Of a stretch of 38,784 bases of DNA, positions 7,687-15,608 are shown one piece after another. The stretch comes from an uncultured Erysipelotrichaceae bacterium (lineage in GTDB: Bacteria > Bacillota_I > Bacilli_A > RFN20 > CAG-826). Positions within the stretch are counted from its first letter, which is position 1, and each line of letters starts with the position of its first letter. The position numbers and the translations under genes were made by a program. Under the pieces are notes generated by a model that was not told the DNA's origin, did no database searches, and worked only from the letters and a program-made list of their open reading frames with translations. The stretch spans positions 1 to 38,784 of the forward strand of contig CAMGZU010000005.1 of NCBI GenBank assembly GCA_946183085.1. Reading direction: 5' to 3'.

Positions 7687-9187
7687 AGATGTAGAGGTTA
7701 TAGCCTGGCGCGTTGGAGGCGAAGTCCAAGTAAGAGACGCTTCCGCCGAGGGTTTTTAGGTAATCCGCGGAGAGATCGACGGGATAAGTTGCAAACTCGG
7801 CGATGATCTCGCCACCATTGCCATTTAAGGACATGAAGTAGTCGTATTGTTTCGAAGTATCTTGGTGATAAAGAAGATAATCGATGACTGCGACCGTGTA
7901 GTACGTGTCATCATCAATCTTGCCAAAACGGGCGGTGTCGCCGGTATAGGTAGAGTTATAACCGGACTCGCGTTTGATGTCTTTGCCGGTGACGTTCGCG
8001 ATGACGATGGTGTTGGTGAACGGCGTGGCTTTGTAGAGATCGGAATAGGTGACGAGGCCTGAGTTCAGCGTGGCTCTTTGCCCATTTTCCATCGCACAGC
8101 AAAGATCCGGATACATCGGGGCGTAACTCTCATAGATGGCGCGAGCGCCCAATCGGGCGACGCCATCTTTGTCCAAATACCCCTCGAGGTTCGTTAATAC
8201 TTCCGTGCTCTTTGCCACGAATTCATCGGTGCCGATGTATTTGTTTTGCACGGCAAGAATCTTGGCATTTTCGCTCCAGTTGGCGCTGGCTTTTATGTTT
8301 TCGTACGCCGTGCAGACGCTTTTGCCGTTTTGATCGTAGGTGAGTTGGATGTGAGAGACCATCTCGCCATTGCAAGCGCCTTGGAGCAAGGGCACGCCAT
8401 CAATGGTCTTCTTTCTTTCTTCTTGGTGGGAGTGGGCGCAGAAGACCGCGTCAAAATGCTCTTTGAGATCGGAATAAGCGGTAACGGTCCTGACGGCGTT
8501 ATGGACGGAGAGAATGACCGTGTCGCACTTTTGCTCTTTCTTCAGGCGTTCGGATTCGGCTTTGGCGAGCGGCATCGGGTCGACGAAAGCGATGTCTTTG
8601 ACGTTCTTGGAGGTGATGGATGAGGTCTGCCCTTGCCCGATCATACCGATGATGCCAACGCGATGTTTTCCACGCTCGATGACCGTGGAAGCTTGGGTAA
8701 CGCCCCAGGGATTGGCGCTTGCTTTGCCGTTCTCCCATTTCATGATGTTCCCAGCGAGGAAAGGAAAATTGGCGATTCTTTTGTTGGCTTCGATTCGTTC
8801 GATGCCGTAGTCGAATTCGTGATTGCCAAGCGTCATGGAGTCAAAGCCGATGACGTTCATGGCCTCCGTGACGAGGTTGCCATAGTTGTCGTTGCTTTCC
8901 AAAGAGCCTTGCCACATATCGCCGCTGGAGATGAGGAAGGTGGAATTGGGCTTTTCTTCCTTTTTGTCTTTTAGGAATCCGCCGACTTTCAGCAAACCGC
9001 CTTCGTAATAGTTACCGTTTTCCCTCTCCAAGACGGATCCATGAAAGTCATTGACGGCATAAAAATCCAAGACCATCTCCGCATCGGAAGGAAGAACGGG
9101 AGCCGGTTCAGTCTGGGGTTGGTTTCCACAGGCGGAAACGGCCACCAAAAGAAGAGTGGACAAGATGAGACAAAACGGCTTTTTCAT
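7685..9187 (-). CDS. 5'-nucleotidase/2',3'-cyclic phosphodiesterase lipoprotein (UshA-like)
   Basis: A 500-residue surface lipoprotein. The signal peptide ends in the lipobox VSAC with Cys20 as the lipidation site, so it should be tethered to the outer face of the membrane. The calcineurin-like metallophosphatase domain shows DFHGS, GDMWQGS, GNHEFDYG and HSHQE. The C-terminal 5'-nucleotidase domain (about 330-500) includes NSGLVTYSDLYKATPF and the substrate-binding segment near NGNGGEI. The family dephosphorylates extracellular nucleotides so that nucleosides and phosphate can be taken up. It is monocistronic, divergent from the patatin gene across 35 nt, and convergent with aguB. The upstream region has a -10 six bases before the ATG and no Shine-Dalgarno. 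The exact substrate (nucleotide or cyclic nucleotide) is open. Confidence 0.88.
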   Translation of the reverse strand: MKKPFCLILSTLLLVAVSACGNQPQTEPAPVLPSDAEMVLDFYAVNDFHGSVLERENGNYYEGGLLKVGGFLKDKKEEKPNSTFLISSGDMWQGSLESNDNYGNLVTEAMNVIGFDSMTLGNHEFDYGIERIEANKRIANFPFLAGNIMKWENGKASANPWGVTQASTVIERGKHRVGIIGMIGQGQTSSITSKNVKDIAFVDPMPLAKAESERLKKEQKCDTVILSVHNAVRTVTAYSDLKEHFDAVFCAHSHQEERKKTIDGVPLLQGACNGEMVSHIQLTYDQNGKSVCTAYENIKASANWSENAKILAVQNKYIGTDEFVAKSTEVLTNLEGYLDKDGVARLGARAIYESYAPMYPDLCCAMENGQRATLNSGLVTYSDLYKATPFTNTIVIANVTGKDIKRESGYNSTYTGDTARFGKIDDDTYYTVAVIDYLLYHQDTSKQYDYFMSLNGNGGEIIAEFATYPVDLSADYLKTLGGSVSYLDFASNAPGYNLYI

Positions 9188-9193
9188 AGCGTT

Positions 9194-9215
9194 AGTTTAG
9201 AGGGTTTTCTATAAT
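9194..9215. promoter_or_regulatory. Overlapping divergent leaderless promoters
   Basis: The whole gap between the nucleotidase (ATG 9187, minus) and the patatin gene (ATG 9223, plus) is 35 nt. It holds a minus-strand -10 TAAACT (9199-9194, 6 nt from its ATG) and a plus-strand TATAAT (9210-9215, 7 nt from its ATG). Each -35 region would overlap the other promoter or gene, so the two promoters probably compete. Confidence 0.6.
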
Positions 9216-9222
9216 TAATGGA

Positions 9223-10083
9223 ATGAAATTGAATGTGGCATTGGTTCTTCAAGGGGGAGGAACCCGTGGTATTTATACCTCGGGAGCCTTGGACTTCCTC
9301 TTAGAAAAAGGCGCGGAATTTCCGCTGATCATCGGCGTTTCTTGCGGCGCGCTTAATGGCGTCAACTTTGTTGCGGGCAACGAAGGCAGGACAAAGGAAA
9401 TCATGATCAAATACATGAAGGATCCCCGCTTCGTCTCCGTCCCAAACTTCTTGCTCCACGGGTCTTTGTTTAACTTCAAATTCATGTGGGAAGAGATGCC
9501 GAAGAAGCTTCCCTTCAACCAAAAGCAATACGACGAATCCAAAACCCGTTTTCTCGTTGGCACGACTTCACTGGAAACCGGAAAACCCGTCTTCTTCGAG
9601 AAAGGCGTCTGCAAAGATTTCAAACACGCGGTTGCCGCGTCGAGCTCGTTGCCGCGCATCACCACCAAACCCGTCATGGTCGAAGGTCATCCCTGCCTCG
9701 ATGGCGGGCCTTCTTGCTCCATCGGCTTCCATAAGGCTTTGGAGGAAGGCTTCACCCCTTTGATCATTTGTACGAGGGAAAAAGGTTACCGCAAAGCGGA
9801 GCAAAAGCCATCCACCATCAAAGCTTGCGCCAGGCTCTATAAGAAATACCCCGCCTTCGTGGACACCATCCGCGATTGGTCGAAAACCTACAACAAAGAC
9901 ATGGAGGAAATCGACTCCTTGGGCGAAAGCGGAAAGGCTTTCGTTTTATATCCCTCGATCCCCGTTCATATCGGCATCGCTGAGCGCAAAAAAGAGAAGC
10001 TTGAGGCCCTTTATCAGCAGGGCTACAAAGACATGGAAGCGCGCTTTGACGAATTATTGGCGTTTCTAAAGCGTGCCGAATGA
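9223..10083 (+). CDS. Patatin-like phospholipase
   Basis: A 286-residue patatin-family serine lipase of the RssA/YlbK-like bacterial group. It has the oxyanion loop QGGGTRGIY (about 10-18), the nucleophile Ser40 in GVSCG, and the dyad Asp in LDGGPS (about residue 165). There is no signal peptide, so it probably acts on the cytosolic leaflet of the membrane, releasing fatty acids from phospholipids or acylated substrates. Homologs in this subgroup show a Cys-containing elbow like this one. It is followed 18 nt later by the RluA gene, which has its own -10. The start is fixed by TATAAT at 9210, seven bases upstream, with no Shine-Dalgarno. Confidence 0.88.
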   Translation: MKLNVALVLQGGGTRGIYTSGALDFLLEKGAEFPLIIGVSCGALNGVNFVAGNEGRTKEIMIKYMKDPRFVSVPNFLLHGSLFNFKFMWEEMPKKLPFNQKQYDESKTRFLVGTTSLETGKPVFFEKGVCKDFKHAVAASSSLPRITTKPVMVEGHPCLDGGPSCSIGFHKALEEGFTPLIICTREKGYRKAEQKPSTIKACARLYKKYPAFVDTIRDWSKTYNKDMEEIDSLGESGKAFVLYPSIPVHIGIAERKKEKLEALYQQGYKDMEARFDELLAFLKRAE

Positions 10084-10084
10084 A

Positions 10085-10090
10085 TATAAT
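10085..10090 (+). promoter_or_regulatory. -10 element ahead of the RluA-DUF1538-PII operon
   Basis: TATAAT overlaps the end of the patatin gene region and lies 11 nt before the ATG at 10102. Transcription would leave about a 5-nt leader with no Shine-Dalgarno. No strong -35 is seen. Confidence 0.5.
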
Positions 10091-10101
10091 ATTCATCGGC
10101 A

Positions 10102-11163
10102 ATGAACAAGAACGACAAAAAGGAGCATCGGAGCACCAAAGGATTGGTGAACCCCAATAGCGTCACCGAGTTCACGGTTTACCGTGAGTCCGAGCTTTTG
10201 GAGTTCCTTTTGTTCAAGATGCCGAAGCGTTCCCGCAAGGACGTGAAGCGCATTTTGGCCAACCACCAAGTCTCCGTTGGCGGCGCCCCGGTCTCGCAAT
10301 TTGACTTCAAGCTTTATCCCGAGGACGTCGTTGTCGTCTCGAAATACCGCATCGCGAAACGGGAACGCAAAGACCTCCCGATCATTTATGAAGACGACGA
10401 ATTGATCGTCATCGATAAGCCCTCTGGCCTTCTTTCGACCGCGACCGAACGGGAAAAAGGAAGAACAGCTTATCGTCTTGTCTCGGATTATGTGACTCAA
10501 AAAGACCCGAAGGCCCGCATTTTCGTCGTCCATCGCTTGGACGAGGATACCTCGGGCGTTTTGGTCTTCGCCAAGAATTGGGAGATCCGCGAAGCCCTCC
10601 AAAACAATTGGCAGGAGATTGTTAAGAAGCGCGGCTATTACGCGATCGTCGAAGGCCAGATGGAGGAGAAGGAAGCAACTTTCAAGGACTATCTTGCCGA
10701 GAACAAGCTTCAGCTTGTCTACGTGACCCCCGACAAACGCAAAGGCAAATTGGCCGTCACCTCCTACAAAGTCATCAAAGAAAAACCGAATTATTCTCTT
10801 TTGGATGTCGATATCGCCTCTGGCCGCAAGAACCAGATCCGCGTCCAGCTTGGGCATCGCGGCCATTATGTGATCGGCGACGACAAATATGGCGAACCGA
10901 GCGACCCTTTGAAGCGTCTTGGCCTCCACGCCTACGAATTGGTCATCATCCACCCGATCACCGGCAAGCGCCTTGACTTCAAAGCGCCGATGCCGGCCGA
11001 TTTCAAGAAGTTCTTCTTTGCCAAAGAAACCGACAAGAAGGCCAAAGCCGCCCCCAAACCCGCCGAAAAGCCAAAACGGGCCCAGCGTGAATCGAAAAAG
11101 GTGGCCAAAATCAAAAAGAAGAATGCCAAAGTGCCGTTTTATGCGCGAGGGGAGAAACGCTGA
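10102..11163 (+). CDS. RluA-family pseudouridine synthase
   Basis: A 353-residue RNA pseudouridine synthase. An S4 RNA-binding domain occupies about 30-80 (LLEFLLFKMPKRSRKDVKRI). The catalytic domain carries the Asp motif VHRLDEDTSGVLVFAKN near residues 150-165, preceded by IIYEDDELIVIDKPSGL and followed by GRKNQIRVQLGH. It converts uridines to pseudouridine in 23S rRNA or tRNA; the exact site cannot be told among RluD/RluC/YlyB types. The last about 45 residues are a Lys/Ala/Pro-rich basic extension beyond the normal fold, probably extra RNA contact. It overlaps the DUF1538 gene by one base (TGATG). Confidence 0.87.
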   Translation: MNKNDKKEHRSTKGLVNPNSVTEFTVYRESELLEFLLFKMPKRSRKDVKRILANHQVSVGGAPVSQFDFKLYPEDVVVVSKYRIAKRERKDLPIIYEDDELIVIDKPSGLLSTATEREKGRTAYRLVSDYVTQKDPKARIFVVHRLDEDTSGVLVFAKNWEIREALQNNWQEIVKKRGYYAIVEGQMEEKEATFKDYLAENKLQLVYVTPDKRKGKLAVTSYKVIKEKPNYSLLDVDIASGRKNQIRVQLGHRGHYVIGDDKYGEPSDPLKRLGLHAYELVIIHPITGKRLDFKAPMPADFKKFFFAKETDKKAKAAPKPAEKPKRAQRESKKVAKIKKKNAKVPFYARGEKR

Positions 11164-12770
11164 TGTGGCACCAGTGGTTTGAAAAATTCAAAGAATCCTT
11201 TCTCTCGACCCTGCCAATTTATGTGGTCGTCATGGTCTGTTATCTGCTCGAACGCTATAACGTCGGGCTTTTTGGCGAAGTCGCCTCGATCAGCAAGATC
11301 ACCGATCAGGACTTCTTCGGCTTCTCGATGTGTGCTTTGCTCATCGCCTTTGGCCTAGGCTTATTCACGATCGGCACGGATCAGTCCATGTCGCAGATCG
11401 GCGAGCTCGTCGGCAGCTCCTTGATGAAGCGCAGAAAGCTTTTCCTCGTGGTCTCCATGACGCTCGTTCTCGGCATCTTTGTCACCGTCGCGGAGCCGGA
11501 CCTCGCCGTTTTAGCGGATCAACTTGGCGGCATGTCCAAAGAAGCCGTTATCTGGACGATCGGTATCGGCGTCGGCGTCTTCCTTGTCATCAGCGTCCTC
11601 CGCATCATCTTCGGCAAGAACCTCAACGTCATGTTCCTTGCCTTCTATGGCTTGATCTTCGTCCTGGCTTATTTCGTCGATCCTCGCCTGCTTCCGATTT
11701 GCTTTGATTCGGGCGGCGTCACCACGGGCCCCGTCACGGTTCCTTTCATCCTTGCCTTTGGCGTCGGCGTCGCGGCTTCCCGTCAGGGCAAGCGCACGGG
11801 CGACGACTCCTTCGGTTTGACGGCTTTGTGCAGCGTCGGGCCGATTCTTTCGGTCATGATTTTGAGCCGCTTTGTCGACACGTCCTTCCTTTCCCGCCCG
11901 TATGTGTTGGAGGAAGTCGCGGATTCCTTTGGCCCGGTTTTGGGTGAATCCGTTTTGTCTTCGATGCTAAGCGTCGCATTGGCTGTTGCTCCGATCGCCG
12001 TCTTCTTCTTGCTTTATAACTCCATCTTCCTTCGTTTGCCTGCGAAGAAAGTCGTCCGCATCCTCATCGGCCTTATCTACGCTTACGTTGGCTTGGTCGC
12101 CCTTCTTTCGGCGGTCGATGCCGGCTTCCGTCCGATCGCCCAGAAGATCGGCCTCGGCTTTGGCCAAAGCACGGAGATGTTCCCGATCGCCCTCGTCTTT
12201 GCGGCTCTCTTTGGTCTATTTGGCGTCTTGGCCGAGCCCGCCGTCCACGTTTTGGCCAGGCAGATCGAGGCGGTTTCCGAAGGAACCATCCGCCAAGCGA
12301 CGGTTTTGGCGATTCTCGCCATCTCCATCTCCATGGCGGTCGTCATGGCCATCCTCCGCGCCTACTATGGCTTTGACATCATGTACTATTTGGCGCCTGG
12401 CTATGTCTTGTCGCTTGCCCTTTCCTTCATCGTCCCAAAGATCTACACGGCCATCGCTTTCGACTCTGGCGGCGTCGCTTCCGGTCCGATGACCTCGACC
12501 TTCGTTTTGCCTTTCTGCGTTGGCTTTGCCTATTCCCGCATCGAATCGGGTCACCGCATCTACTCGGGTCGGGTAGAGCGCGTGACCGGTGGGGAGGTCT
12601 ATACGAATGGCTTTGGCTTGGTCGCCCTCGTCGCGATGATGCCGCTTATCGTCTTGCAGCTTTTGGGTTTATACATCAAAGTGAAGCAGGCGATGCTCTA
12701 TCACCGTGCCCGTGCTCGCATCGTTGAGCCAAACGACGATCAGATCATCCATTTTGGAGAGGAGGCGTAA
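11163..12770 (+). CDS. DUF1538 polytopic membrane protein (putative transporter)
   Basis: A 535-residue integral membrane protein with about a dozen hydrophobic segments and two homologous halves. Each half has an EP-x-x-x-VLA-x-Q motif (about residues 110 and 358) and an FDSGG-x-x-(T/S)GP motif in a re-entrant-like segment (about 182 and 434). These are hallmarks of DUF1538, an uncharacterised family thought to be transporters because of the internal duplication and conserved polar Gly-Pro motifs. The substrate is unknown. The ATG overlaps the RluA stop and is preceded by GGGGAG. The next gene, 2 nt downstream, is a PII-like protein, a pairing expected for PII control of transport. Confidence 0.75.
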   Translation: MWHQWFEKFKESFLSTLPIYVVVMVCYLLERYNVGLFGEVASISKITDQDFFGFSMCALLIAFGLGLFTIGTDQSMSQIGELVGSSLMKRRKLFLVVSMTLVLGIFVTVAEPDLAVLADQLGGMSKEAVIWTIGIGVGVFLVISVLRIIFGKNLNVMFLAFYGLIFVLAYFVDPRLLPICFDSGGVTTGPVTVPFILAFGVGVAASRQGKRTGDDSFGLTALCSVGPILSVMILSRFVDTSFLSRPYVLEEVADSFGPVLGESVLSSMLSVALAVAPIAVFFLLYNSIFLRLPAKKVVRILIGLIYAYVGLVALLSAVDAGFRPIAQKIGLGFGQSTEMFPIALVFAALFGLFGVLAEPAVHVLARQIEAVSEGTIRQATVLAILAISISMAVVMAILRAYYGFDIMYYLAPGYVLSLALSFIVPKIYTAIAFDSGGVASGPMTSTFVLPFCVGFAYSRIESGHRIYSGRVERVTGGEVYTNGFGLVALVAMMPLIVLQLLGLYIKVKQAMLYHRARARIVEPNDDQIIHFGEEA

Positions 12771-12772
12771 TC

Positions 12773-13555
12773 ATGGCGAAACAAGCAGCAAAAGCAACGA
12801 AAGAAACCGCGTTTACCCCCTACGAAGAGAATCACCATCTCGTTCCGCTTGGCTTTACGATTACCGTCGTGCCGCGCGGACAGGCGAATGCCATCGGCGA
12901 CCGCTTGAAGAAATGCGGGAGCGCCTGCTGGTTTATCACCCATGGCGAAGGCACCGCGCCAAGCGACGTCGCCCAAGCCCTCGGCGTCAGCGACTCCAGC
13001 AAGCACATCGTCTTCGGCTTTCTTAAGAAAGATATGTGGCCCGATTACAAAACGGCCCTCTTGGAACGCTTCAAGGTATCGCCCTTTGCTAGAGGCATTG
13101 CCTACTACATCGATTTGACGGCCTTATGCGGCGTCTCCGTCTACAAGATGCTCGCCAACATCCAAGTCGTCGACAAACCCATCAAGAAGAAGCGCAAGGA
13201 GGCGCCGAAAAATATGCCCGAAAACAAGAAATACGAAGCGATTCTCGTCATCGTGAACAACGGCTTCACCGACCTCGTCATGAACGCGGCCCGCGCGGCT
13301 GGCGCCCGAGGCGGCACCATCATCAGCGCCCGCGGCACCGGGAACAAAGAAATCGAGAAGTTCTTCGGCGTCGTCATCACCCCGGAAAAGGAAATTGTCA
13401 TGATCCTCGTGAAGAGCGAGATTCGTGACGCTGTCCTCGCCGCCGTCAACAAAGAAGCGGGCATCGACTCCAAGGGCCAAGGCATCGCCTTCTCCATTCC
13501 AGTCAGCGACGTCGCCGGGCTCCGCGGCGAAGAAGCCTCACCCATCGAAAAATAA
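12773..13555 (+). CDS. Tandem-domain PII-like regulatory protein
   Basis: A 260-residue soluble protein made of two ferredoxin-like PII-type domains. The C-terminal domain (about 150-255) is the clearer one: it has ARAAGARGGTIISARGTG followed by KFFGVVITPEKEIVMILV and GIAFSIPVSDVAGL, matching the PII fold order. The N-terminal half (about 20-130) has the related GEGTAPSDVAQALG and later a FGFLKK strand but is more divergent. The canonical uridylylated T-loop Tyr is not visible. PII proteins bind adenine nucleotides or other small signals and dock on membrane transporters. It starts 2 nt after the DUF1538 gene with a strong GGAGG site, so it is probably the sensor of that transporter. The ligand is unknown. 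Confidence 0.72.
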   Translation: MAKQAAKATKETAFTPYEENHHLVPLGFTITVVPRGQANAIGDRLKKCGSACWFITHGEGTAPSDVAQALGVSDSSKHIVFGFLKKDMWPDYKTALLERFKVSPFARGIAYYIDLTALCGVSVYKMLANIQVVDKPIKKKRKEAPKNMPENKKYEAILVIVNNGFTDLVMNAARAAGARGGTIISARGTGNKEIEKFFGVVITPEKEIVMILVKSEIRDAVLAAVNKEAGIDSKGQGIAFSIPVSDVAGLRGEEASPIEK

Positions 13556-13556
13556 G

Positions 13557-13592
13557 AAAAAGGCGACCCGTTCCGCGACGAGCCGCCTTTTT
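13557..13592. terminator. Bidirectional terminator between PII gene and rsmI
   Basis: AAAAAGGCG (13557-13565) pairs with CGCCTTTTT (13584-13592). The A and T tracts at the two ends make it a terminator for both the plus-strand operon and the converging minus-strand operon. Confidence 0.85.
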
Positions 13593-13598
13593 GCTTGC

Positions 13599-14456
13599 TC
13601 ATTTGAAATGTTTTAGATAGAGATCGTAGACCGCGTTTTTGGGAAGGTTGTTGTCCTTCGCGACCTTGGAAATGGCCTCTTTGGACTTTAAGCCTTCGTT
13701 TAAGGCGTTTTTGAGAAGGAAAAGGATATCTTCCTCTTCCAAACCTTTTTTCGTTTCCTTGGCGCCTTCGACGATGATGACCATTTCGCCGCGTAAGGTG
13801 ACGGGATCCAACGCCGCGAGCTCCTCGAGTCCTGCGCGGATGAATTCCTCGTGGGATTTGGTGAGCTCCCTTGCTAAGCAGGCCTTACGGTCCCCTAAGA
13901 CCTCCGCCATATCCTTCAGGGTTTTTTCGATGCGGTGAGGCGATTCGTAAAAGATGATGGTTTCCTTGCGGCCTTTCAACTCTTCGAGCTCTTTCTTCCT
14001 TTCGCTTGGCTTGCTGGGGAGGAAACCTTCGAAATAGAAATGGTCGGTCGGGAGGCCAGAGGCCGCCAAGGCATTCAATCCGGCGTTAGGACCGGAAACG
14101 GTGGAGACCTTGATGCCGTTTTGGATGCAGCGCCGCACCAGGCGTTCCCCGGGATCGGAGATCGCGGGATAGCCTGCGTCGGACATGTAGCAGATCTTCT
14201 TGCCTTCTTTTAGAAGGGAGACGATCTTTTCCCCGGCTTCTTCTTCGTTATGCTCATGGCAGGAGATAAAGGGTTTATCAATGCCATAGGAAAGCAAGAA
14301 GGCCCTGGAGTTTCGGGTATCTTCTGCCCCGATAAAATCGGCTTCTTTGCAAAGCTCGATGGCGCGCGGCGAAAACTCGGAGCGGTTTCCGATGGGGGTG
14401 GCGATCAAATAGAGAAGAGGGCTTTTCCCTTCGAAGTTGAGTTCGCGTTCGGCCAT
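13599..14456 (-). CDS. rsmI: 16S rRNA (cytidine1402-2'-O)-methyltransferase
   Basis: A 285-residue tetrapyrrole-methylase-fold RNA methyltransferase. Signatures are LYLIATPIGNRSEFSPRA near residue 14, GAEDTRNS, SCHEHNE, MSDAGYPAISDPG, and VSGPNAGLNALAASGLPTDHF; later HRIEKTL and ARELTKSHEEF. It methylates the ribose of C1402 in the ribosomal P site using SAM. It is the last gene of the dnaX operon, as in many Bacilli. The ATG at 14456 overlaps the yaaT stop by one base (TGATG) and has GGAGG 7 nt upstream; a TTG one codon earlier is less likely. The C-terminus is typical of the family. Confidence 0.93.
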   Translation of the reverse strand: MAERELNFEGKSPLLYLIATPIGNRSEFSPRAIELCKEADFIGAEDTRNSRAFLLSYGIDKPFISCHEHNEEEAGEKIVSLLKEGKKICYMSDAGYPAISDPGERLVRRCIQNGIKVSTVSGPNAGLNALAASGLPTDHFYFEGFLPSKPSERKKELEELKGRKETIIFYESPHRIEKTLKDMAEVLGDRKACLARELTKSHEEFIRAGLEELAALDPVTLRGEMVIIVEGAKETKKGLEEEDILFLLKNALNEGLKSKEAISKVAKDNNLPKNAVYDLYLKHFK

Positions 14457-15601
14457 CAATTGCCTCCATTCGGCTTCTTGTTGTTATTGTTCGGCCGCTG
14501 GTTGTTGTGATGGTGGTGATGCCGATGGTTGTTGTTGCCATTTCCAGGACGGCGGTTTTGATCGTTTTGCTGGTTCTGGGCGTTTTGCTGCTGGTTGTTA
14601 TTGTTTCGATTGTTGTGGTTATGGCGGTTGAAGTTGCGGTTGTTGTTCCGATTGCCACCATTGTTCCGGTTGTCGCGGTCGTTGCGGTTTTCGCGCGATT
14701 CGGGTTGGGCGTGCGAGACTTCCTCGGCGACGAGGTCGCTCTTGAAGGTGGGTTTGGCCATCTCCAAATCGGCTTTGGGTTTGCGCTTGATGCCCTTGAT
14801 GGCGTCCTCAACGTCTTCTAAAGACATGAAGCGGATTTGGGAATTGCCCGAGAGCTTGATCTCTTTCGAAAGGATGTTCATGCCGACGATCGTGTAGTCG
14901 CCATCGTCGAGTTTGACGGGCGTGCCAAGGCGCGGGAAGGCTTTCTTGGCTTCGGTGTACATATCGTCTTCGAAAAGAAGGCAGCAAATGAGTTTGCCGC
15001 ACGCGCCAGAAAGCTTCGGGATGTTGAGGGTCAGCATCTGGTTTTTGGCTCTCGAGATCGAGATGCCATCGAATTGGTCCAAGAAGGTCGAGCAGCAAAG
15101 CGGGAGGCCGCACGTGCCCAAGCCACCGATGAGTTTCGCCTCATCGCGCGGGGCGATCTGGCGGAGTTCGATGCGGCAATGAAGCTGCGGGGCGAGCGTC
15201 TTTAAGAGCTCGCGGAAATCCACGCGCTGATCCGCGGTGTAGGTGATGGTGACCTTCGTGCCATCCAAGGTGTAATTGGCTTCCAAAAGGTTCATCGGGA
15301 GGCCATAGCCTTCGATTTGCTTTTGGGCGATGCGGATGGCGCGTTTGGCCTGCTCCAAATTGAAGTTATAGTCATCCATGTCGCCTTGGTTCGGCCGACG
15401 GAGGACCGGCTTCAAAGCGAGGTTGCTCTTATAGAGCGCTTGATCCATGGGTCTTGTGGAAACGGTGCCCATCTCCAAGCCGGAAATGGTCTCGACGACG
15501 ACCAAATCGCCGATGTTCCAATCATCGGTCTCGGTCGAGAAATAATAGGATTTGGATGTACCGGCGAATTTGACGCCGAGGAAATAGGATTTGTCTTCCA
15601 T
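14456..15601 (-). CDS. yaaT: PSP1-domain protein YaaT/RicT with Asn/His-rich C-terminal tail
   Basis: A 381-residue PSP1 protein. The conserved core (1 to about 285) contains two cysteine clusters, GTCGLPLCCS (about 163-173) and GACGKLICCL (about 200-208). In B. subtilis RicT, equivalent cysteines help ligate Fe-S clusters of the RicA-F-T complex, which affects RNase Y-dependent mRNA maturation and sporulation/competence. Residues 296-381 are an extreme low-complexity tail: about half Asn, with Arg, Gln and Gly, and a run of five His. This tail is not part of the known family and is surely disordered. It sits between holB (7 nt upstream, AAGGAG) and rsmI (TGATG overlap). YabA, often in this place, is missing. 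RicA and RicF are not in the window. Confidence 0.88.
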   Translation of the reverse strand: MEDKSYFLGVKFAGTSKSYYFSTETDDWNIGDLVVVETISGLEMGTVSTRPMDQALYKSNLALKPVLRRPNQGDMDDYNFNLEQAKRAIRIAQKQIEGYGLPMNLLEANYTLDGTKVTITYTADQRVDFRELLKTLAPQLHCRIELRQIAPRDEAKLIGGLGTCGLPLCCSTFLDQFDGISISRAKNQMLTLNIPKLSGACGKLICCLLFEDDMYTEAKKAFPRLGTPVKLDDGDYTIVGMNILSKEIKLSGNSQIRFMSLEDVEDAIKGIKRKPKADLEMAKPTFKSDLVAEEVSHAQPESRENRNDRDNRNNGGNRNNNRNFNRHNHNNRNNNNQQQNAQNQQNDQNRRPGNGNNNHRHHHHHNNQRPNNNNKKPNGGN

Positions 15602-15608
15602 AAACGAA

